Source: Camillea tinctor (Eukaryota; Ascomycota; Sordariomycetes; Xylariales; Xylariaceae). From it: a DNA stretch of 64,000 nucleotides. The notes beneath the pieces are model-generated. The model saw nothing but the letters and a program-made list of their open reading frames with translations. It did no database searches and had not been told where the DNA came from. Each line of letters opens with the position of its first letter. Positions within the stretch are counted from its first letter, which is position 1. The translations under genes were made by a program, and so were the position numbers. Positions 42,694 to 55,399 of this stretch are shown here, piece by piece. The stretch is taken from NCBI GenBank assembly GCA_022578605.1, contig MU394083.1, positions 1-64,000 of the forward strand, given 5' to 3'.

Positions 42694-45600
42694 TTACTGG
42701 ATGGTATTAGCATCTCCCGTCTCAATGTCCCGCGTATCTTCCCTGTTCCGTGCTCGCTCGTGATTCGGGAGAAAAGAAGTTCTCATTCGCTGCAACCACG
42801 GAGGGACCGTCGTCGTATCGCGATTATGATCCCCCAGCCCCGCCCTCGGCATCTCACTCGATCCACCTCTAGACAACCCCCCTACTCCTCCCGCGCCCGT
42901 CTTCGTCGCATCCGTACTCGTAGTCGCAAACGTGCCCGCAGGCGACGCTCCCTCGCTCCGGCTATACTCGGTCCCCAGCCGCGAGCTCTCGGTCGAGCTG
43001 CGCGCCGCGTCCTGCGCGCTGCGGCGCTCGCGGCGCTTCGCGAACCGCTGCTCCCGCCGCTGCGCCTTGAGCCGGTTCGCGTAGTCCGCCGCCGCGCGGT
43101 GCACGCTCTTGCTCGTGCGCGCCCCGTGGTCCAGCCACAGGTCGTACGCCCCCGTGCGCACGAGCGCCGTGGTGCCCGCCCACGTGTACCCGTACCAGAT
43201 CCACGCCCGGATCCACCCGCTGAACGCGAACAGGAGCGACAGGAAGATTACGCCGGCTGAGACGGTGACTGGAGAGGTTAAGGTTAGTGGGGCGGGGGGA
43301 TAAAGAGGGAGGGGGGAGGGGAGGTGAAAGGAAAACGTACACATGAGCCGGAGTTGGTCTTTGATGTTCCACAGCGTGCCCGAGAACTCGACATTGTTCA
43401 TGCCGAAGATGCTGGAGAGGAACGAGAGCGGGAGCTGGATGTCGGGGTCCTATCGTCAGCACATGGGTTACACGATCTCTTTTTTTTTTCAAAGGGGGGA
43501 TTAGGGGGTTTTGGCTTACAAACACGATGGTGACGAGCGTAAACATCATGATGGATCGGCCCTGCTTGATGGTCTCTTCGGACTGCTTCACCGACTGCCA
43601 CGCCTGCACTACGCTGGCTTGCTGTTGCTTGAGCTCGAGGAGGTCCTTAACCTGTGCGAGGGGAGCATGGTTAGGTCGATTTCATAATAGGAGGCTTTAT
43701 ACAAGGGGGGGATATGGTACGTACGCTCTCGGCGGTGCTAATAGCGCTAGCGCGCAGCTCTTCGAGCTCTCTGATGCGCTCGACGACATTATCGTAGCGC
43801 TCGTCGGCGTTGATTTTGAACCAGTGGTAGTCGTCACGGTGCTTGGAGTCCTCTGAGCCAAAGGCCTCCTGCGCCGCCCTGTCGCTCTGCCTCTTCTTCA
43901 AGAAGTTCTGGCTGGTCATGGTGCGTTTGCTGTTGCGCCCGTAGTCGCCGCACGGGTCGAGGATGTGCTCCGCATTGCTAATGAACGTCTTGAGGATGTC
44001 CCGGTGTGTCTTGGTGATTTGCAGCATGATATCGAGCTCCTCGATGATGTCTTTGATTTCGCGCTCCAGCTGCCCTTCTGGATTAATGTCGAGGAGCGGT
44101 ACGTGCAGGTCGGACGTGTCCCCGTCGTTCTTTGAGCGGTAAATGACGCCGGCTTCATAGGTCCAGCGCCATAGCCTCTCGAATGCGGTGGTTTGTTTGT
44201 GCATCTTTCCGGCAGATGTTAGCATTGTACCAATGGTAGGGGATGGTGGCTGGGCGGTCATAAACTCACGATATTAGCGATAGCTCGGGAGAATATATCG
44301 ATCACCTGCGGTTGTTTATCGGCAGTCTTGGTTCGGTCGAAGAACATTTTAGAGCACTCGTCGATGATGATAAGTGCCAGATCAAACACGGTACGTATCT
44401 GACCTGGGTTGTTGTCTTGCAGCCGGACTCTTATAGCCTTGTGGACTCCGGAATAATCGTGCTTGTTGGCGCCATATCGTTTGGGGAAACATGTAATTAT
44501 GGTCTTTTCGTCAAGAATCCACATCCAAAGTTGGTCAACCATGATCACGCGAGATACTTTCTGAATATTAGCCTTGCACTCGCCGCAGGGCCCCTTTATC
44601 TCGAAATCCTCATGCTCTGTCCATTTTTCCTTCTCGTGGTCGTAAGTATGGAAGTCGTTTGGTAAGGCAGTGGTTCCGCGATATACGACCTGGTCCCTAT
44701 CTCGCTGTCTAGTCGACTTTAGTGTCCAGTAGAATGCTTGGTCGAGAGTTCTGCGAGGATGCAGCGGAGAGCTGCTCGTCAGATACTTCCTAAGGAGCTT
44801 CTTATCACGATAGGTTGTCATTCCTTCGTATAGTCTCGCTGCATCAAGGAGGTATCTTCCTAACGGGCTTTTCACCTCGACACGACCTGTAGCATCTATA
44901 TTTGGTTTGGGGTCAATCAACTTCATTTCTCGAAGAAGAGATCTCATCGATCCAATCTTAGTTCCAGATTGTAGGATAGGTTTCATGGGCTCCGCATTAT
45001 CATTCTTGCCGCACCCGAACAGTCGCTTAATTTTGCTGAACCACGAAGTACTTTTCTTTAGAGAATCACTGCTTGTCGAGCCCGCGGAGGTTGATGGCCT
45101 AGAGGTATTACCTGGGGTGTTGCCGCGTTCCTTTACGCGTTTTTTTCTGTCATCTTCTTCTAATGCAGCATTCTCCTCTTCAGCCTTGCCAACAATGTTG
45201 TCAATTTCGACGGCGATTTGTTCCCTTCTTCTAGAGGTATCCCAGTGAAGATACGGCATCTATAGATCAAAGATTAGCTCTCAACATCAAAACACACCGC
45301 CTACCGATGAAACTTACAAATAAGGCCATGTTCTTGGGTGAATAGTCGGGATTCGTAGCTTGAGTACTGTTAGTTTGTCATAGCGATATTAACTAGTCTA
45401 TACTTACAGGTGGATACTGTTGTGCATAGTGGTCGCATATGTCTGGCATGAGGTGGCGTCGATGGACCATCATTGCCATACAGCTGGTTGCGCCAGTAAG
45501 GCCCTCGAAGCATCATATAAGCCTCAGTCTTCTCAAGCCTTTTCAGTTCACGCTGTGTCCCATCATGATCCGGGATCTTGTTACCGAAATATCGACTAAT

Positions 45601-46397
45601 TGCTTCCTAGGAGTCGGTTAGAGGTTGCTAATGTCATCCTTTCGTATTGTTAACTCACCTCAGCCCACTAGCATTATGTGTTAGTTAACCTGCAATAACC
45701 TCAATAGCTATTAATGGAGTATAGAGTTGCTTACCTCCATGTTATTTGCTGGAATATGGAAGTACCGAATTGGATCAGAACCATCATTCTTGAAGCAGAT
45801 GCCCTTATGCAACAAGCTCTTTTCAAGTTTGTCATCAGATTTACCATCGAACAACTTGGCGATTGTGGTCTTCTGATTAGGAAACTTCCCCCAAATCCGA
45901 CCGTCCTGTATATCGACTCCCTGTCCGCCTTTAAATTGCATAATAGGCACACTGACATCCTTTTCAGGCTCATATTCCCCGTAGTTCTTGTCATCGACTT
46001 TGGATTGCTGGATAACCTTGGAGGTTTGGCAACCCATCCATCCCTTTCGGCTCTTTTCTAGGTTTTCGACGAGGTGCCCGTCAGTCTTGTCGGTAGAGAG
46101 CGTTTTCCGTAAGAAGTCGATACGTCGAAGCTCACTCTCGCAGTTAGTCTGCCATGACTTTTTCTTCTCGGCAACTTGTTTCTCTGCATCTGAGCGCTCG
46201 ATATCGAGACTTTCTAAATGTTGAACCTCTTGTTCCCAAAGCGGGTTGGTATCTTCGAAGAATTTAGCCCGCTGGGAAAACTCGAGGCATCCAAGATAAT
46301 GAAGCATATGATCCTTGATGGAGTCTGTGTGGTCTTCGGAGCTCAGACAAGTGACCTGGGGGTTTTGTGTAATCATATTTGATGAAATGAATGGCAA
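42694..46397 (-). CDS. Large CorA-like Mg2+ transporter family protein (fungal-specific N-terminal extension)
   Basis: Membrane protein with a C-terminal CorA/Mg2+-channel type module. In coding order the exons are 45735-46397, 45659-45667, 45408-45606, 45318-45358, 44270-45259, 43725-44204, 43520-43651, 43341-43449 and 42694-43268, joining in phase to 1065 aa. Exon 2 is a 9-nt microexon (Trp-Ala-Glu) giving NNMEWAEEAISRY; leaving it out loses the conserved Trp. A coiled coil lies near residues 40-90, a KMPYLHWDT-like block near 305, then a long helical region. TM1 is at about 828-850 (MMFTLVTIVF...), the GMN signature at 854-856 (IFGMNN), and TM2 at about 876-900. The loop and C-terminal tail are highly basic, then Ser/Thr-rich. 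Only two membrane helices and the GMN motif support an ion-channel role. The substrate is not proven, and many fungal members of this group are uncharacterised. Confidence 0.85.
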
Positions 46398-49300
46398 AAG
46401 ATGATTAAGCGTCGTAGCTTATCAGGTCTTATATTTCAACAATATTGAAGTATGTGATGTCGCGAATGTATGAAAGCTGTTGGTGTTGTTGAAGATAGGG
46501 GATAGATTTATTCACAGACTTCCTTTATAGACAGAGTCCAGATGTCTCGAAGTTCATATACTCGAGAGAGCGACCTAAATGTTGAGCATCTTGCCCATCC
46601 TAGACTCAGTTGAGCCTCAAGTAGCGAAGGCCCAACATCATTGGGAGACAATGCGAAGCAAACGAGGACTTGATTTTGACCTCATCTCCGGATAGTCCTG
46701 TAAATCAGGAGGACAACATCCAATAGCGAAAGACAGGTATAGACCGGCCTACAAGACGCTTGGAGCGTGTCAAGCTCGGCGAGGGACCTCCACGGCCGTA
46801 CTAGGTAGTATAACCAATGGTGAACCGGTGGGCACCATGATAGGCAGTTTGCCATGACTTTCAATAGACATAACAATATGTTTGGATGGGTGGAGTTCAG
46901 AGTAGCTGCTTTGTTGTCTACGAGGCTTTTGCATACCTGGGCAGAATCGGTTGAGGAGGCTCAAGTCAAAAGCTAGTTACCTAGTGTTGTCATGTTACCA
47001 CAGGAGAAGGGTAATGTCGGACACGTCGTTGCTTTTTTGTGTTCAGCCACGATGAAGCAAGCCTGAAGATGTTGCAGATCGTTTGGTGTTTGGTGGTTCA
47101 GCTTAGGATACAGCTACGAGAGCCCATAGGTTGCCGACATTTCCCCTGATTTCTGGTTTAGCGTAGATTTCAGCTCTAACATTTGTCAGTGGCCTTGTAA
47201 ACGAGTTGGATGTAATTCACAATAAACAAAACTTATCATTACTGATGAAAATATAGAACACAAACAAGAACTAGAGGCTGAAAATGAAATCATTAGCACT
47301 GCGATACATTTACTTGATAGTTTCATGATGGTTTGTAAGAGACAGGATACTATGGCATCCCTTTTTTTCAGTCAGTACTTACCAGTACCTAGGTACACGT
47401 AGAAATCCCATGCATGGGTTCTCACTAAAAGGCATAAAACCGGCGTGTACTAAATATAGTGAGTGACTGCAACTAGGTTACCTTCCCTAGCACTATTATG
47501 CAGTCTAGAATTGAGGCTTTCTACTCGTCGTTCACCTAAGTAGTGAGTATGAGGCTCTAAGATCATTATCTAGGCATAAATCTCTAGCATAGCTCAATTC
47601 AACACCCAAAGAGACTAACAAAAGCACTCGAGAAAGATGAATATCTGAAATATGACGTGTTACAATGGGGTTGGTGATGTCTGCGTTTCGGCAAAGAGCG
47701 AGGCGATCGACGTTGAAGACTTCGCCATTACACACCTACGTACCTAGTGTGGTGTAGTTCACCTACTCCACTCCTTATAGAATCTGAAAGGTCGTTGGGT
47801 TTACGGAGACTTTTTTGGTTTTGGTTTTTCCGAGCCTTATTCTAGGTAGAGAGCATCGTGGGTTAGAGAGAGGGTGTGGCTCCTGGTTAGGCAGCATGCC
47901 AATCACCAAGCTGGTAGACCTTGAATTGCACATACAAGTCTATTCTTCTTCTTTCTTCGTTGGGTCGAAAGTGATTTACTGTGGCTGGCTCGGTGTGAAC
48001 ATTCCTTATTTTTCCTCGATGGCCCTACGACATGTAAGGGAGCGTGTAGACAAGGTCCCTACATGGGCTAGCTATGTTACATGCATTGCAACGCTACACT
48101 AGATCCTGCAGATGGGTATGTGCAAAACGAGGTAACCGCAAGTTCATCTTACACCCCCCTGTCGTATGTACTTACTCCGCCGCCCTGCGGACGACCGTAC
48201 GACGACTGGTCCAGTTTTTCCTCATCGTTTCCCTCCATTGAAGACCGTTTTCTTCCTCTCCCACCTTCTTATTTCATTCGGCTTTTTCTAATTTGGTCAT
48301 TGAGGTAGACAGCAGCGCAAATAGAATAATTTTGCAAAGATACCAGCATTCAGTCATTTATAGGATTGATACTACTGCCAATCGATATCTCGGAATAATG
48401 CAAACAAGGACGGCAAAGTGAAACGACGTGATAATTATAATTTCTCAACATTGCTTCAGCTACATGCGACTTTAGATGCGGCTTCACGAATACCATTAAA
48501 TAGATTATAGTGATTGGAATATCCTCCGAAGACAGTGCACAGGTTTATTTCGTACATCGCCAAGGCAATCGTATAGTCACGGCGACGAAGACAGTTCATT
48601 GTTTCTAGGTTACCTACGTATGTTTTAGAAAACTATTCGGAGCTTGAGGCCTCCTCATTACAAACCATGTTTTATTGAGAACGATCCAAGATACTAGGGC
48701 GTGAGAGGTTGATATTAAGTTAATATCGTAAAACGGGATGTAGCCGGACTAGTAAGTACATGATATAGCATGCAAAGAGTCACCGTAAAATATGGTATCG
48801 CCTGGTCCCTATTCATAATGGCATTCTGTTTCAAGACCCTAATGCATTTTTTAACACAGAATATGATCCACATTTTGTGTATTAAAATGAAGGTCTTATT
48901 GAGTATATCAGTGGGTTTTAGACAAGACGATGGGAGTCCGATGATGCGTTTGGTAGGTATAGGTGAAATTCTCCATACACAGAAACACACGAATAGCTAG
49001 CTATCCACAAACAAATACCGTAAGCGACATTGCCGACAGAAAATTGACTACGAGACTATCACAAAAAAGAAAAGCAAAATAAACTAAAAGAAACTCACAT
49101 TCGAGCATCTTCTACGTCTCAATCGCATTACCCCTTTAACTGGTGGGCCTAGACTCGTAATTCTTCTTAGGACGGCTCGAAAGTCATATATCTACATGAT
49201 TAATATCTTAACAACAAGAGTAGAAGATTCCAATTGATTACAAAAGACCAGCACGAAAGTTTAATGATCCCAATACTTAAAATAGATTCTATACACAATA

Positions 49301-51097
49301 GAAACGTTACACTACGAAGCTTTTTAGACCATCGGTATATCTTACACTAGCTAGCATCAGTATGCATAATAACAATGTATCCTAATCATTCTCTCTTATA
49401 TATTACATTTAATAGGTATGCAGGATTTCGTACTAGATATTTTCGTCGGCTAAGCCAGACATTTCGAACCATCTATACGAGACGTGGGATAAATCTAGAT
49501 AAGTATACAATCTATACAGCCCCTATTATCTAGTGTCTTATAAGCAACTTCGTTTCCAATATACTAAGGACGTTTACGCTTTCGTAAGAAGTTTGCCGTT
49601 ATCAAATCGAAATTACAATTATCTTGTTCTTTGGCTGCAATCCACTGCCAGGTTACGATTTCCTGACCAAGAGGTTCTCGGTTTATAACATCACATTGTA
49701 AAAACCTCCAATAACTAGTCAAAACTGACTCAATGTGATGATGTTAATACAACTAGTATTAGGTAAATATGGCTAAATGACCCCTTATAATGTGTATAAC
49801 ATTTAATATAATGACTTGATTCTAGAGCACGAACTAGAGTATGGACGACTAACTTCCTATACTCTCATGCTGGCCATTGTCTCTATCGTTACTAGCACCA
49901 AATAACAAAATCACTATCATAACTACCGTTTCAAAACGGCCTCGGGGGGTTTAGCAAGCCAGACGTTAAATTATCGTGAACTAATGCGGTCAGAACTATT
50001 TTAGTTGACCAGCTGACTGCATTATACTGTAGTTGCAAGTGCGGCCTCAATTGCGGCCCTATAACAAACTCTTTGCTGGCAATCTCATGATGGGGATTTA
50101 GAAATCTGACGAACAGCCCCTTCCAGGGTTGTTATCGTGGACCCGTAACACATTTGTTACTAACCTCGGACCCGTTACCCAACTTTCAGCTGACACACAT
50201 TCTCCATACCCCCAATGCCATCATCTACATTTCCGTGGAAACTAGTCCTCGCTAGCAGGAAAAGGATCATCACTGAGAAGAAAAGCAGACGCACGTTGAT
50301 GTCAGCCCATGTCATCGGTGCTGGTAGTTAGGGAGAGAATAGAACTCGCGACGGCCCGCCCCCCACGGCACAAGTCTAGACTTACTGGGGTCTTACAGGG
50401 GGGATGAGTATAGTGCTATAGAGCGCATGCAGGGCACCACCGTTGGGCAGAACTGGAAACCTATGATAGTGGATAGACGGGGGTGTGATTTGTATGCCAG
50501 ACATAGCAGAACAGCAAGATGCGTTCATCTCGCAATCCAGGGATACCCCTTTCGCTTTTCCAGCCAAACATATCCATGCCCAGATTTACCCTGGAGCCCT
50601 CACACAACACAAAAAAGGAACGAAAAAAAAAGATGGCGGCTTTTACACACACAGGTCGGCTTCCCACGGATCAGCGGTTGCTGGCTATAGATTTCTTTCC
50701 AACCAGATTTTTGGTACTCCATGCTGAAAGCGATTGGATCTCACATTGAAAGATCGACCACCAGCCCAAGCTGCTGTCTAGCCCTAGGACGCTAGGACAC
50801 GCCGTACCTTGCTAGCCTGATGTAACCCTTTTCTTTTTTCTTCTTCGCATAGTGGCGCCAATGACGCTATAAGGCGGCAAAGGCGAGAGGGTGGAAAAGG
50901 GCCATGGGGAAAATTATTTTTTCTGGTCTGGTCGAATTGAGTGACGTAGGAATTGGATTCCATATCTTCCCTCCCAACTATAATGCGCTATGTGTTTATG
51001 CCCCTGAACAACATTCTTTGCTGCGCCCGAGAAGTTAAGGTAGGCCTGCCCGACCACCCAATTGGAAGAAAAAGGGGGGAAAGAAAGAAGAAAAGCC
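46398..51097. other. 4.7 kb gene-poor stretch
   Basis: No ORF here has a recognisable motif; the longest (47815-48102, 50427-50749, 46770-46964) look like chance frames. A segment at 46397-46433, immediately before the CorA-like start, is about 78% identical to 8099-8135. A CCTAGGT palindrome lies at about 47394. The last 250 bp before the ACS transporter hold T/C tracts and an A/G-rich leader (51066-51092). Confidence 0.5.
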
Positions 51098-53171
51098 ATG
51101 GTGGGAGAGGCGAAGCCCCCTCGCGATGCTACTATGTCTCGCCTGTCGCAGCCACGGATCTCCAGACACGGAGAAAGCGACGACAGCCGTGCCGGCGGCG
51201 GAGATGTTGATGCACATCACCTCGCCAGCGATAAAGATGTCGCCATGGCCATGGTTGGGGAAGAGCGCCACGTCATCGACCCTATCGTTGTCGCTCGTGC
51301 CGTGCGCAAGATTGACTGGTGTCTCATACCAGCAATGACTGTGGGGTGTAAGTCGAAGTTCATCCAAACAACCACAACACCAAAATTCTCTTCTCCTTTA
51401 CCGTCTTTTCGCCACCCATTCCTCTCTCTCTCTCTCTGTGTGTGTGTGTGTCTCTGCCTTGCGCTCGGGCGAGAGGATCATGGCAAAAACCTAATCTGCA
51501 TCTCCCTTTACCCTGACCTACGTGGAACTTCTCGAGGAGGAAGAAAAAAGTCCCTGTAACGCGAGCTGACCAATGAACCACCCCTTTGCGCTGTCCAGAC
51601 GGTCTGGTATACTACGACAAGGTACCGAGCGATAGCAGAGCCGCAAGACCTGCGCGCGTCCCCCAGTCCCCGACTCTGTTCTACCATGGATTGCTCACCT
51701 CTCTCTCTCCTTTGTCCAGGCCATCCTGGGGTCGGCCGCCCTCTTCGGCATGACCACCGACCTGCACCTGAGCGTCGTCGTCGCCGCCTCCCCGACCGGG
51801 CCCTCGACCGTCGACACCTCGCGCCTCAGCTGGGCCACCTCGATCTTCTACTTCGGCATGCTCGCGGGGCTGTACCCGATGTCGTACCTACAGCAGCGCT
51901 TCGGATCGGGGCGCGTGCTCGGGCCGGTGGTGTGTCTCTGGGCGCTGGTGTGCATGCTCACGGCGGCCGTGACCTCGCACCGGGGGCTCTACGCGCAGCG
52001 CTTTGCGCTGGGCTTCGTCGAGAGCGCCGTGCCGACGGGGTTCATGTGCGTGGTCAGCGGGTTCTACACGCAGCGCGAGCAGGCGCTGCGGCAGGGCTGG
52101 TGGTTCTCGGCCACGGGGCTGTGGACCGTCGTCGGCGGCGCGCTGAACTACGGGTTCGCGCAGATCGACGGCGGCGGCCTGCGCCCGTGGCAGTACATCT
52201 ACCTCCTCGCCGGCGCGCTGACCTTCGCTTTCGGCCTGCTGTGCTTCGCGCTCCCGAGCTTGCCCGTAGCTGCCTGGTTCCTGACGCCCGAGGAGCGGTT
52301 CGCGGCCGTGGAGCGCTTGCGCGATGGACAGACGGGCGTGCGCTGCGCGAGGTTCAAGGGCGCGCAGCTGAGGGAGGCGCTGCTGGATGTTAAGATTTGG
52401 CTCGTTGCGGTGATGATGGCGTCGGCGTACACGGTCAACGGCGCGGTGTCGGGTTTTGGGCCCCTGATCGTCTCGACGTTCGGGTGGAGCACGCTCGACT
52501 CTATTCTCTTCCAGTTTCCCCTCGGCGGTCTGTGTCTGGTCGCTATTCTGCTAACGGGTTGGCTCGGGTCGCGGTACCAGGATATTCGTATTGCTATGCT
52601 CATCGTGTGCTGCCTCCCCGTGATCGCCGGGTGCGTTTTGATATGGAAAAGCGAATGGTCGTATCGCGCTGCGGCGCCTGTGATCGGATACAGCATCACA
52701 GGTACTTTCGGCGCCGTGGTAAGTCTGGTTATTACTCTGGGGATGTCTAATGTAGCAGGACATACGAAGAAGAGCTTCACCTCGGCCACGATATTTGTAG
52801 CCTACTGCGTTGGTATGTTGATGATTCTCATATATGACATAGTACTGCTAATATCATATGTTAGGCAATATTATCGGCCCACAACTGATCAAGTCCCAAA
52901 CGAAGGTCTACCATTATCCTGAGCTTTGGCTAGGACTCATAATATGGTTAGTCTTTGAGGTTTCACTCTTCACTTCCCGGCCTGTTCTTAATTGACTTGA
53001 ATTTCTAGCTATTGTATAACAATCGTTTCATCAGTCGCACTGCTCTTTGTTCTCCGCTACGAAAACAAGAGAAAAGAAGCAGCAGTAGTTGAAGATGAGA
53101 CGGAGAGAGCCAAGCTAGCTTTCCAGGACTTATCTGACAAGGAGAACCCATACTTCAGATATGTGATGTAA
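51098..53171 (+). CDS. MFS transporter, anion:cation symporter (ACS, Dal5/Tna1-like) family
   Basis: Plasma-membrane importer of the group that takes up organic anions such as allantoate, nicotinate or other vitamins; the exact substrate is unknown. Exons 51098-51347, 51599-51621, 51720-52812, 52865-52946 and 53009-53171 join in phase to 536 aa. Exon 2 is only 23 nt and restores GYGLVYYDK before the first helix. The start is the ATG in GCCATGG; a second in-frame ATG lies at 51134. Family features include the DWCLIPAM segment before TM1, FYFGMLAGLYPMSYLQQRF, the TM4-5 region FALGFVESAVPTGFM, SGFYTQREQALRQGWWFS, and LVITLGMSNVAGHTKKSFTS in TM10-11. The cytosolic tail ends DLSDKENPYFRYVM. Intron 1 (251 nt) contains CT and GT microsatellites. 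The third exon is very GC-rich up to about 52390. Confidence 0.9.
51422..51452. repeat. Compound CT/GT microsatellite in intron 1
   Basis: (CT)8 followed by (GT)7 inside the first intron of the ACS transporter; this accounts for the intron being longer than the others in the window. Confidence 0.9.
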
Positions 53172-54630
53172 CAATCTTGCCAAGAAACACAACGACGTAG
53201 AAAAACCAGCCCGTATCTCCCAAATCTACTTACACGATTCGCCTGTCCATATTAATACACTACAGCGCTTATCCTACAACTTATACCCCATTGATTTTGA
53301 CCAGCTCCCTACAGAGACATTGATCAATCATTTTGTTGTACTGGAATCTGACTTGTTACCGGAGCCTCCAGACACGGTCTTGAACATCTTCGGTAACTGG
53401 AATGATATGCTTTTCCCGCTGTGGTTTGAGCCAGAGCCTAGGCTCCAGAGGCTATTCTTTCGATTCCGGGGTTTCTCGTCAGCTTGGGTGATATCGTACA
53501 TTACAGCTTCAGCTCTCGTTCCTATATAATTCCGTCGTATTAGTCAAATCCCTTGGTAAAACCTCCTTATCCCTAACAAGTTTCTATGCATACGGATATT
53601 CCCAGCGCCGCCAATGCCGAAGGATCTCGGGCGGTCGTCCTTGCTTATCCTCGCAATGCCCATAGCTCAATATTTTATGTGGAGTTGTATGAGCAGTGTG
53701 TAGCGTTGCGTATTTGAATAGTCGATCGCATTACTTAGTACTTTTATACTCGGGAGCGTCAACCAGGAAGTACTCAGCCTACCACGGGGATGGGGTGACG
53801 ATGGAATGTTTTAATAGCGCTCAGTGTCACATTGTTAAGCATCCCATTTGGGAAATATCTCTTCTCGTTGCGATAACCGAAAGTCCTCTCATTGGAGCTT
53901 GTCCGTTTCTTACAAGGTGTGCGATCTGGGATGTATTCTGCTCATGTCGTCATCCCCGCAAAGCTTGAATCCCGAGCGCGAGGATTACTGCGTGGAGATC
54001 GACATGGAAAGATAGCAAGAGTGAGCGTCACTGGCTACCGTAATGGTTGTGCTGTGAATTAATCGACAGACTTAACGCCATCCCGCGCCCTCAAACTCAA
54101 GATATGCGTAAGGTTAAGTTATTTGACTTCTCTAAGCTATTATGTTAGGTGCTCCTTTTTATCACCTGTCAGCATAGATCGTTTCAATACTATGTACAGT
54201 TTCTCTGAATGAGAACAGTTGCTTCAATTGAAGATATAGGAAATCCCCCAAGACTTGAACTCAAACTCATGTTTGGCATATGATTTCAATTTAAGTACCA
54301 TAAATTATTATATACCTACCTAGGTACACATAGTAGTGGAATTCTTATGGAAAAGATTGGTGTGGGAATTTGCCCAAGTTATCATCATCTTGCTGATCTC
54401 ATGGGTGAGCAAAATATTGCTTAGCCATAAAGCTTCAACAATAATGATAATCTGTGCTAGGAAGACAAGCAAAGTTGACAATACATTCTTCATCCTATCA
54501 AGTACTCAACCCCTTTTGAACCTAACCAGTCTTAGTTACCCCGCGGACCCCACTGCAACTTTAAACAGTGACACCTAAAAATATATTGGATAAGCACTGA
54601 TAAACACTTGGAGAAATAAAAAAGAACGAT
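53172..54630. other. Intergenic, no gene recognised
   Basis: About 1.5 kb. ORFs at 53320-53529, 53696-53968 and 54336-54578 have no motif, no splice support and ordinary length for chance frames. A CCTAGGT palindrome lies at 54317-54326. A run of T on the minus strand (A-run at 54618-54623) just left of the tRNA would terminate RNA polymerase III. Confidence 0.5.
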
Positions 54631-54735
54631 GATGAGAGTGGGACTTGAACCCACGCGGATTGCTCCACCAGGATATTGATGTTAAGGCTCTTAATATCCT
54701 TAACCTGGCGCCATAACCAACTCGGCCATCTCACC
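54631..54735 (-). tRNA. tRNA-Leu(AAG) with a 24-nt intron
   Basis: The minus strand folds as a class II tRNA: acceptor GGTGAGA pairing with TCTCATC (one G.T), D-arm GCC...GGC, anticodon stem CCAGG/CCTGG, loop TT-AAG-G, long variable arm, and T-arm GTGGG-TTCAAGT-CCCAC. Anticodon AAG (54699-54701) reads leucine CTT and, after A34 deamination, CTC. A 24-nt intron (54674-54697) follows position 37 and contains CCTTAAC, complementary to the anticodon region, as is typical of nuclear tRNA introns. The A-run at 54618-54623 is a TTTTTT terminator on this strand. Reading UAA would require shifting the stem and a G at position 32, which is less likely. Confidence 0.9.
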
Positions 54736-55399
54736 ATTAGCTCGTAGTACTGAGCTGAGTAGAGAATGTTCTACGTTAAAGTTCGGCGCCCTTACCAGGT
54801 ATTATTACCTTTTCTCCATGCACCAAACCAACTGTTGTGGTAGTAGGTCGCACACAGTATAATCAACAAGAGATAAAACTACATGGCCTTTTTAGAGGCG
54901 CTTGATTTTAATGCTATTTTTAATCATCATCTTTAGAATTAATGGTTCACAGATTCTAAGGGCATTGTGAACAAGATTCACTGGTTAGAAAAGAGAAAGT
55001 GCATCAAAAAAGATCGCACGGATAAATACAGGCATGAGGTTATCTATTTCTATGTATGATGTATGCATCGTCTGCATGAGATATAAGCAGTAAGGTTGTT
55101 ATTAAACAATTAATCACCTTGGCACTTTTAATATGCTATCGTGATCCTCAGTTTGGTGTGCAGAGAGATCAAAGAAATCATATTACTCCTAGTACAGGTA
55201 CTTAGGGACTTACGACGTGGGGTATATCGAGCTTTAGAAAATAAATCGCATAGAAGCATATATTACCTTAATACATATATCTCATGCATATAATGGTGTA
55301 TCTAGTCCTGATAAGCTTAATTGCCAGCTGTGCTGAAGCTCAAGCTATAGCTTGAACTATGACCACAACAACCACCACCTACAAACACACACTACAACC
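54736..55399. other. Intergenic between tRNA-Leu and the RINT1/TIP20 gene
   Basis: About 660 bp of AT-rich DNA. It should contain the promoter of the downstream tether gene; the start is preceded by an A/C-rich leader (55362-55398), usual for fungal genes. No other feature was seen. Confidence 0.5.

Noticed and set aside
47815..48102. 95-codon ORF in the 46.4-51.1 kb gap
   Set aside because: No domain, no splice context, and length expected by chance in 4.7 kb.
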